Assembly: GCA_944383905.1 (NCBI GenBank)
Contig: CALWRI010000005.1
Span: 1-64,000, forward strand
Length of the DNA: 64,000 nt
Direction: 5' to 3'
Source: an uncultured Christensenellaceae bacterium
Lineage (GTDB): Bacteria; Bacillota; Clostridia; Christensenellales; UBA3700
A program made the position numbers and the translations under genes. Below are positions 58,506 to 64,000 of this stretch, piece by piece. The notes under the pieces are model-generated. The model saw only the letters and a list, made by a program, of their open reading frames with translations. It ran no database searches and was not told where the DNA came from. The first letter of the stretch is position 1. Each line of letters starts with the position of its first letter.

Positions 58506-59924
58506 TTGGAAAACAAACAGTATCTGACAAAGCTGGAAAAATCGGGTTACGGGCTCGCCGCTCTTGGGCAGGGAGCCATATACGCGATGATGACTTCGTG
58601 GTTGAGCAGGTTCTATACGGACGTGCTCGGTCTCGAACTGCTTTTCGTCATGGGACTGATGTGGGTCGCAAGGTTAGTTTTTGCAATCGGCGATCCGCTG
58701 ATGGGCATACTGGTCGACAATACGCGTTCAAAATACGGCAAGATGAGGCAGTATCTGCTTTTCGCGCCGTTCATAGTTTCGCTTTTGAGCGTTTTTCTTT
58801 TTATAGATTTCGGACTCGGGACGACGGGCAAAATGGTATACGCTTCCGTGACTTATATGGTGTGGGGCGTGGCTTATGCCGTCTGCGACGTGCCGTTCTG
58901 GGGTTTGCCATACGCGATGACTCCCAACGTCGGAGAGAGAGACAAATTTCTTTCTTTTGCCCGCACGCTCAACAGTATCGGCGGCGCGCTCCCCGTGGCG
59001 ATAGTCGCTCTGCTAATCGGCGACAACATACTCGGGCTTCGCAAAGGACTAATGGTCGGTGCGATACTCTTTGCCGCAGTGGCGATCGTACCGTTTTCGA
59101 TGACCTTCTTCTTTACGAGGGAGAGGATAGAGCCGCAAAAGGAAAAACTTTCGGTCAGACAGTCGTTTGCGGTGATCGGAAAATGCAAACCTTTAGTCCT
59201 CGTCATGCTCTTCGGATTTCTGAGCTTCGGCAGATACATGATCCAGGCGTCTTACACATACGCGGCGGATTATGTCTTCGCCTATTACGAGACGACCAAT
59301 TCGTTCACTGCGTTCGTTTACGACATGAGACAGATCATCGGCGCCGCGCTGATAGGTTTGGGAATGTTCCCGTCCATGCTGATAATGCCCAAGCTCCTCA
59401 AAAAGTACAATTCTCGAAAGATAGCGCTTGGCGCGGGCATTTTCTCCGGCGCGGTCCTCGGGCTGTTTTTCCTGATAGGATCTTTTACGAAATACAATTT
59501 TTACATTGCGTTGCCTTTCTTCTTTTTAAGCGGTCTGCCACTCGGCCTCTACAACGTGATAACCTTCTCGATGATCGGAGAGTGCATAGACTACCTGCAA
59601 TACAAGCTCGACATACGCGCCGAAGGACTTGCGTCGTCGTGCATATCCTTTGTCGGCAAGTTGAGCGCCGCGTTCTCCGCGGGCGCGATACCGCTCGTGC
59701 TCGAGATAGTCGGTTATGTCCAGCCGGTCACAGAAAACGGCACCACCGTGCTCCAACAGCAGACCACGGGTGCGCGCACCGCGATATTCATGCTGCTCAC
59801 TCTCATTCCCGCAGTGAGTCTGTTCGTGTCCACGCTGCCGCTGCTTGCTTACGACCTCGTCGGAAGAAAGAAAAAGGCGATAGAAGAGGCGCTCGAAAAG
59901 AAACGGGTAATAAAAGAAGACTGA
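58506..59924 (+). CDS. GPH-family sugar transporter, TTG start
   Basis: 472 aa with about 12 membrane helices. The GPH motif appears as CIDYLQYKLDIRAEG, a variant of the DYxxxKTGxRxEG box with Leu-Asp in place of the usual Thr-Gly. That suggests a divergent member. I start at TTG 58506: AAGGAG stands 7 nt before it, while the frame further upstream runs through the promoter elements. The C-terminus is Lys/Arg-rich. It is a single-gene unit between glpK and tetR; the substrate is unknown. Confidence 0.83.
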   Translation: MENKQYLTKLEKSGYGLAALGQGAIYAMMTSWLSRFYTDVLGLELLFVMGLMWVARLVFAIGDPLMGILVDNTRSKYGKMRQYLLFAPFIVSLLSVFLFIDFGLGTTGKMVYASVTYMVWGVAYAVCDVPFWGLPYAMTPNVGERDKFLSFARTLNSIGGALPVAIVALLIGDNILGLRKGLMVGAILFAAVAIVPFSMTFFFTRERIEPQKEKLSVRQSFAVIGKCKPLVLVMLFGFLSFGRYMIQASYTYAADYVFAYYETTNSFTAFVYDMRQIIGAALIGLGMFPSMLIMPKLLKKYNSRKIALGAGIFSGAVLGLFFLIGSFTKYNFYIALPFFFLSGLPLGLYNVITFSMIGECIDYLQYKLDIRAEGLASSCISFVGKLSAAFSAGAIPLVLEIVGYVQPVTENGTTVLQQQTTGARTAIFMLLTLIPAVSLFVSTLPLLAYDLVGRKKKAIEEALEKKRVIKED

Positions 59925-59933
59925 AACAAAAAG

Positions 59934-59964
59934 AAAAGCTCCCGGCAAAGGGAGCTTTTTTTAC
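59934..59964. terminator. bidirectional terminator between the transporter and tetR genes
   Basis: Stem AAAGCTCCC (59935-59943) and GGGAGCTTT (59950-59958), with A residues on the left and T residues on the right. The convergent genes share it. Confidence 0.85.
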
Positions 59965-59976
59965 GTTGTTTACGCG

Positions 59977-60531
59977 TCAGGCGCTGAATCCGCCCTTTAT
60001 CTGGTTTGTCAGAGACTGCATCAGATAAGCGCCTTTCGGGGTGTTGATGTCCTGCAGATTGTCGCATATCGTCTCCACAAGACCGGAGATCAGGAAGCAT
60101 ACCGAATATTCGAACATCGTCCTGTCGCGGTAGCGGTAGGAGTTTTCCTGCAATATTTTGTTTTCGAGAAGCCCTTTGAGCTTGCGGCGGAAATCGGAGT
60201 GGAAGTTGTTTTGCAGAAGATTGATATAAAGATCGATGTCTTTCTGCAAAAAATCGAATACATGTTTGAGAAATGGCTCCGGATTGGTCAGTATCGTCGC
60301 AAAATCGAACTTGTCCAGCACGTTGGTGATGTTGGCGATAATGTCGTTGTGCACCTGTTCGATAACGTCGGTGGCGTCGTAATAATGCAGATAAAAAGTG
60401 CTGCGGCTGACATCGGCGAGAGAGCAGATCTCTTTTATCGAAAGTTTGTTTATCGGGACCGTGTTGAGGAGCTGTACGGTCGCTGTGATTATGGCTCTTT
60501 GCGTTTTTCTGATTCTTCTGTCCTTTGGCAT
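59977..60531 (-). CDS. TetR-family transcriptional regulator
   Basis: 184 aa. The N-terminal helix-turn-helix (about 12-58, containing KLSIKEICSLADVSRSTFYLHY) is a TetR_N domain. The C-terminal ligand-binding part looks like the DhaS/TetR_C_8 group. AAGGAGTCG precedes ATG 60531. It is divergent from the DegV gene across a 9-1-9 palindrome, so it may repress itself and degV. The ligand is unknown. Confidence 0.9.
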   Translation of the reverse strand: MPKDRRIRKTQRAIITATVQLLNTVPINKLSIKEICSLADVSRSTFYLHYYDATDVIEQVHNDIIANITNVLDKFDFATILTNPEPFLKHVFDFLQKDIDLYINLLQNNFHSDFRRKLKGLLENKILQENSYRYRDRTMFEYSVCFLISGLVETICDNLQDINTPKGAYLMQSLTNQIKGGFSA

Positions 60532-60639
60532 AAAATCGACTCCTTGTTAAAAATTTTACAAATCGCGCATTTGTGTACGGTAGTGAGCAATAATCGTGTA
60601 AATATCCGCGCAAAATCATACGCGGTACGCGCCGTTTTG

Positions 60640-60678
60640 TTCTATAATTATTATAGAATAAAAATTTACACTTGTCTA
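60640..60678. promoter_or_regulatory. tetR/degV divergent region with candidate operator
   Basis: A perfect 9-1-9 palindrome (60640-60648 and 60650-60658; arms TTCTATAAT and ATTATAGAA). For tetR on the - strand, TAGACA (60678-60673) and TATAAT (60655-60650) are 17 nt apart, with the -10 inside the palindrome. On the + strand TATAAT (60643-60648) lies in the same palindrome and could serve degV, but no good -35 is seen. Confidence 0.65.
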
Positions 60679-60705
60679 TTATTTGACACGGTTTCAGGAG
60701 GCATT

Positions 60706-61593
60706 ATGATCCATATTGTTACAGATGCAACCACAGATTTCCCCAAACAGTTTTACGAAAAGGATTTCACCGTTCTTCCGATGGGTTTCATGCTCGACGA
60801 CGAAGATTTCGACGGCGAAACAAAGACCCTTTCCGCAAAAGAATTTTACGATTTTATGCGTGCCGGCAGAAAGACGAACACGCGCATGGTGGATGAAGCC
60901 ACGATAATAAAATACGTCGAGCCTCTTCTCAAAGAAGGCAAAGACGTGCTTTACGTCGTGTTCTCGTCCGGACTTTCGGGTACTTACGACAATGCGGTGC
61001 GTGTTTTCAAGGATCTGAAAGAGAAATATCCCAAGTGCAGGCTCGCCGCGGTAGACAGTTACAACGCGAGCATGGGAGAAGGGCTGCTTGTATGGTACAC
61101 TCTCAAAAAGAGAGCGGAAGGAGCCTCTTTCGAGGAGCTCTGCAAGTATGTCGAAGATACGCAGGCGCATCTGTGTTCTTATTTTACGGTCGACGATCTA
61201 AAACATCTCGCAAGACTCGGCAGAGTTACGAAGACGGCGGCGTTCATAGGTTCGCTCGCAAATATCAAACCCGTACTTTTCGTCAATACGAAGGGCAAGC
61301 TCATTCCGATCGGAAAAGTCGTATCCCGCAAGAAGTCTCTGAAAGCGCTCGTCGACAAGATGGAGGAGAAGATGCTCCCCGCAAGCGAGCAGAAAAAGAT
61401 ATTCATCGGACACGGCGATTGTTACGAAGACGCGGTGTACGTTAAAGAGGAGATCAAAAAGCGTTTCGGGCTTGACTGCGTGGTGATAGATTATATCGGA
61501 CCCGTCATCGGGGCGCACGCGGGAGCGGGCGTCGTCGCACTGTTCTTCCTCGGCAGCGACAAGGTCGAAAGGAACGATACGCAGGCAGATTGA
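60706..61593 (+). CDS. DegV-family fatty-acid-binding protein
   Basis: 295 aa. DegV proteins bind a fatty acid and some present acyl chains to the FakA kinase. TDATTDFPKQFY at the start, VFSSGLSGTYDNA (about 85-97) and LKHLARLGRVTKTAAFIGSL are family signatures. No fakA is adjacent. CAGGAGGCATT precedes ATG 60706; the open frame further up crosses the tetR gene and is not used. A strong terminator follows. Confidence 0.93.
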   Translation: MIHIVTDATTDFPKQFYEKDFTVLPMGFMLDDEDFDGETKTLSAKEFYDFMRAGRKTNTRMVDEATIIKYVEPLLKEGKDVLYVVFSSGLSGTYDNAVRVFKDLKEKYPKCRLAAVDSYNASMGEGLLVWYTLKKRAEGASFEELCKYVEDTQAHLCSYFTVDDLKHLARLGRVTKTAAFIGSLANIKPVLFVNTKGKLIPIGKVVSRKKSLKALVDKMEEKMLPASEQKKIFIGHGDCYEDAVYVKEEIKKRFGLDCVVIDYIGPVIGAHAGAGVVALFFLGSDKVERNDTQAD

Positions 61594-61598
61594 CGAAA

Positions 61599-61642
61599 AT
61601 GCCCCCGGTTTTTGCAAAATCGGGGGCATATTGTATTATTTT
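61599..61642 (+). terminator. terminator of the DegV gene
   Basis: Perfect 9-bp stem ATGCCCCCG (61599-61607) and CGGGGGCAT (61621-61629), then a T-rich stretch. Confidence 0.75.
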
Positions 61643-61723
61643 GCAAAGCGGTGTAGAAAAACAGTTGATTAGACGCGCGATTTATTGCAAAATAGAAGCA
61701 ATAAAACGTACGGGGGAAAACAG

Positions 61724-63034
61724 ATGTACGATTACAAGTCAAAGGTGATAGACCTCGACAAGGCGTTGTCGCTCGTAAAGGACGGTTGCAATATCGTCAC
61801 AGGCCTCGGCGCGGCGGAAGCGAGGGCATTTCTCGGTTCGTTGCATACGATAGCCGACAAGGTCAGGAACGTCAGAGTTTCCACTTGCCTTTCCGTTTGC
61901 GACCATGAGTACACCGATCCGAAATATTCCGATTCATTCAAAATAGAAAGCTGGTTTTATTCCGCAAAACAGCGGCAGGACCATTCTCACGGAAATCTTT
62001 CTTTTATACCGAACCATCTTCACCTTGCCGCGAGCAAAAGACTGTGGAGAGCGCACCCCGATATAGTCGTCGTAAACGCGAGTATGCCAGACAAACACGG
62101 ATTTATGTCGGTCGGATTGTCCAACGTCTACGAAAAGGCGATGATAGAGGCGGCGGATCTCGTGATAGTAGAGGTCAACCCGCACGTTCCGCGCGTGTTC
62201 GGGGATTGCGAAGTGCACGTCTCGCAGGTGGATTATATTCTGGAGACGGATTACGAATTGCCCGAGATCCCCGATATCTTGCCAAACGACAAGGACAGGG
62301 CGATAGGCAGGCTCGTAGCCGATTACGTCAACGACGGCGACTGTATACAGCTCGGGATAGGGGGCATACCCAACGCGTTTGCCGACGCGCTGATGAACAA
62401 ACGCGACCTCGGCATACATACCGAGATGCTCACTACGGGCATGGTGAAACTCATAGAGGAGGGCGTCGTCAACGGCAGCAGGAAACAGCGCAACAAAGGC
62501 AAAGTCGTCGCGGCGTTCGCACTGGGCAATAAAAAACTGTACGACTTCATGGACGACAATATCGGGATCGAGATCAGGAACTGCGCGGAGGTGAACGATC
62601 CTTACGTCATTGCGCAAAACGACAATCAGATCTCGGTAAACACAACTCTCGAAGTAGATCTGACGGGGCAGTGTTGCAGCGAGTCGCTCGGTTCCATGCA
62701 GTTCAGCGGTACGGGCGGACAGGCGGATACCGCGATAGGCGCGCAGATGTCGAAAAACGGCAAGTCGTTCATCGTGCTGTATTCCACTGCGATGGTAAAG
62801 AATCACCATACGGGAGAGAGGGAGGAGAAGTCCAAGATCGTGTGCCAGCTCAAGGCGGGAGCGGCGGTCTCCCTTTCGAGAAACGACATAGATTTTCTCG
62901 CCACGGAGTACGGCGTAGTGGCTTTGCGCGGTACTAATATAAGAGAGAGAGTTGAAAAGATAATTTCCGTCGCTCACCCGAAATTCAGGGAGCAGCTCCG
63001 CGCGGAAGCGAGAAAACACAGATTGATTTTTTAA
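61724..63034 (+). CDS. acyl-CoA:acetate CoA-transferase (acetyl-CoA hydrolase/transferase family)
   Basis: 436 aa. It belongs to the family of 4-hydroxybutyrate/butyryl-CoA transferases, which swap CoA between an acyl-CoA and acetate. The oxyanion-hole GIGGIPNAFADAL, the active-site Glu in LGIHTEMLTTGMV and GTGGQADTAIGAQMSKNG are present. The exact substrate (butyryl, propionyl, 4-hydroxybutyryl) cannot be told. I start at ATG 61724 with CGGGGGAAAA before it. A terminator follows. Confidence 0.88.
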   Translation: MYDYKSKVIDLDKALSLVKDGCNIVTGLGAAEARAFLGSLHTIADKVRNVRVSTCLSVCDHEYTDPKYSDSFKIESWFYSAKQRQDHSHGNLSFIPNHLHLAASKRLWRAHPDIVVVNASMPDKHGFMSVGLSNVYEKAMIEAADLVIVEVNPHVPRVFGDCEVHVSQVDYILETDYELPEIPDILPNDKDRAIGRLVADYVNDGDCIQLGIGGIPNAFADALMNKRDLGIHTEMLTTGMVKLIEEGVVNGSRKQRNKGKVVAAFALGNKKLYDFMDDNIGIEIRNCAEVNDPYVIAQNDNQISVNTTLEVDLTGQCCSESLGSMQFSGTGGQADTAIGAQMSKNGKSFIVLYSTAMVKNHHTGEREEKSKIVCQLKAGAAVSLSRNDIDFLATEYGVVALRGTNIRERVEKIISVAHPKFREQLRAEARKHRLIF

Positions 63035-63062
63035 GGTTTTTCAAAACAAATACCGTTATCGG

Positions 63063-63087
63063 ACGGGGCATAAGCCCCGTTTTTTTG
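63063..63087 (+). terminator. terminator of the CoA-transferase gene
   Basis: Stem ACGGGGC (63063-63069) and GCCCCGT (63074-63080), then seven T. Confidence 0.85.
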
Positions 63088-63638
63088 CGGTACGAACTCT
63101 CGACTCTCGGTTTTTCAAGCTTCAGCAGAGCTTTATTGCGTCATAGAGAAAATCCTTGCCGTCGGGACGCGCGTCGCCGTCGCCCGGCATTGCAATCGGA
63201 AACGCGTTTGTGCAAATAAAGGACAGACGTCGGATAACGTACAAAACCGCACTTGATGAAGCGCAAAGGGTAAATCGGGAAAGAAAATTTTACATTCATG
63301 CTTCAGTTGAAAATCGTGTATATAGCCGCAATCCGTCAAGCGCGTCCGGCGCAATAAAAAATGTGTATAAAATAAGAATGACGTTTTTCCCGCGTTGTAA
63401 GCAAGACGAGTCCTGCAGGCGGGGTTTTTCAGGGTAAGCGCGGAAATCGGACGAAAATTTCGCGGTAAAGAGCCGCGATCGATCCCGGCAACATCCTTAT
63501 AGCCGTCGGTATATATATGGACGAACGGGTTTTGTGAAAATATAAATATTAGAATAAAAATACCCATATCGTGCATAAAATTTTCATATAAAAGCGAAAT
63601 AATCCTGATTTTTCCTTATTTCATTGCCGAAAATACGT
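63088..63638. other. gene-free interval
   Basis: About 550 bp with no supported gene on either strand. The longest frame (63133-63576, -) has no ribosome-binding site, no domain and an erratic composition. No tRNA or riboswitch fold is recognised. The next promoter lies at its right edge. It may hold an untested small RNA or a decayed gene. Confidence 0.5.
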
Positions 63639-63667
63639 TTGTAATCGAAAAATCATTGTGTTATAAT
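63639..63667 (+). promoter_or_regulatory. promoter of the terminal lipoprotein gene
   Basis: TTGTAA (63639-63644) and perfect TATAAT (63662-63667), 17 nt apart, with AAGGAG before ATG 63745. Confidence 0.65.
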
Positions 63668-63744
63668 TAAATTGTATATATGCACGTATTATATACGCAC
63701 GCGCCCAAATGCGGCGCAAACCGAGGGAAATAAGGAGAAGAACT

Positions 63745-64000
63745 ATGAGCAGGTTCAAAAAATTAACGGCGACAATCGTGCTGGTCCTTGTTCTGTTGGC
63801 TGTATTATCGGCGGGACTTACCGCCTGCAACGAAGAGACGGTATCTTTGACGCTTGATTGCAACGGAGGCGATCTCGGAGGCCTTTCGGAATACACGTTG
63901 CAGCTGCTTCCCGGAGTGCAGGCCGACCTGAGCGGATATCTGCCCGAAAAGAAAGGTTACGTTTTCGCAGGCTGGACAGACGGAAATACCATGTACAGCA
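63745..64000 (+). CDS. surface lipoprotein with InlB B-type repeat (cut by window end)
   Basis: At least 85 codons, truncated at 64000. The lipoprotein signal places Cys26 in GLTAC. The mature part reads LTLDCNGGDLGGL, then GYVFAGWTDGN, which is the InlB B-repeat (Flg_new) pattern common in secreted proteins of gut Firmicutes. AAGGAG precedes the ATG. Probably a large cell-surface protein; size and further domains are unknown. Confidence 0.75.
   Translation, partial: MSRFKKLTATIVLVLVLLAVLSAGLTACNEETVSLTLDCNGGDLGGLSEYTLQLLPGVQADLSGYLPEKKGYVFAGWTDGNTMYS

Noticed and set aside
63088-63638. SAM-type riboswitch or tRNA in the gene-free stretch
   Set aside because: A segment near 63486 faintly recalls an S-box core, but the flanking helices cannot be formed; no tRNA cloverleaf was found.

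Overview
The window reads as chromosomal DNA of a Gram-positive anaerobe of the class Clostridia, most likely a gut commensal close to the Christensenellales. This is inference. It rests on a six-subunit Rnf complex in the clostridial order C-D-G-E-A-B, rubrerythrin, a CwlD-type amidase, DegV, GPH-type sugar transporters, many cytosolic glycosidases and near-consensus sigma-A promoters with 17-nt spacers. No rRNA, tRNA, CRISPR array, transposase, integrase or phage gene was seen. Coding density is high, and ATGA stop/start overlaps are common.

Layout. 1-597: a 188-bp direct repeat and the promoter region of two fused ATPase-permease ABC proteins (598-4660). 4950-18734: housekeeping and catabolic genes nearly all on the + strand: a helix-bundle protein, an HD hydrolase, thioredoxin reductase, an ABC exporter, a 2-hydroxyacid dehydrogenase, an alcohol dehydrogenase, thiamine pyrophosphokinase and a HAD phosphatase. 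These are followed by an 825-aa membrane protein ending in an L15-like domain, a GH20 hexosaminidase and a GH36 alpha-galactosidase. 18837-24594: P-type ATPase, RadC, a YgjP-like metallopeptidase, a cluster of four DnaA-box-like sites, an amidase and an NlpC/P60 lipoprotein. 24837-33693: GH27 alpha-galactosidase, small proteins, RNA uracil methyltransferase, a surface leucine-rich-repeat protein, and an operon of an exported protein, a membrane-bound XRE regulator and a Cys-rich small protein.

33760-39464 (- strand): rnfCDGEAB behind a Gx-transporter gene, all downstream of a perfect TTGACA-17-TATAAT promoter. 39741-46827 (- strand): a GH18-like lipoprotein, rubrerythrin, a 105-bp tandem repeat block, and an operon of a hydrolase-like protein, DUF951, signal peptidase I, an ACT protein and a PFL/UPF0210 protein. 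46958-49613: small and membrane proteins of unknown role. 49770-53706: GPH transporter, lipoprotein and GH20 hexosaminidase. 53855-59924: a glycerol operon (GlpA-like oxidoreductase, second FAD oxidoreductase, DUF1667, glycerol kinase) and another GPH transporter. 59977-63034: TetR regulator, DegV protein and a CoA-transferase. From 63745 a lipoprotein runs off the window end.

How it works together. Oligosaccharides carrying GlcNAc or galactose are probably imported by the GPH carriers and split inside the cell by GH20, GH36 and GH27, none of which has a signal peptide. Rnf would couple ferredoxin oxidation to an ion gradient, and the CoA-transferase fits acetate/butyrate-type fermentation. 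The most unusual items are the DnaA-box cluster (22876-22967), the L15-like membrane protein (13005-15482), the exported-protein/membrane-XRE operon (31148-33693), several genes that look leaderless, and glycosidase- or hydrolase-fold proteins whose catalytic residues appear to be missing.
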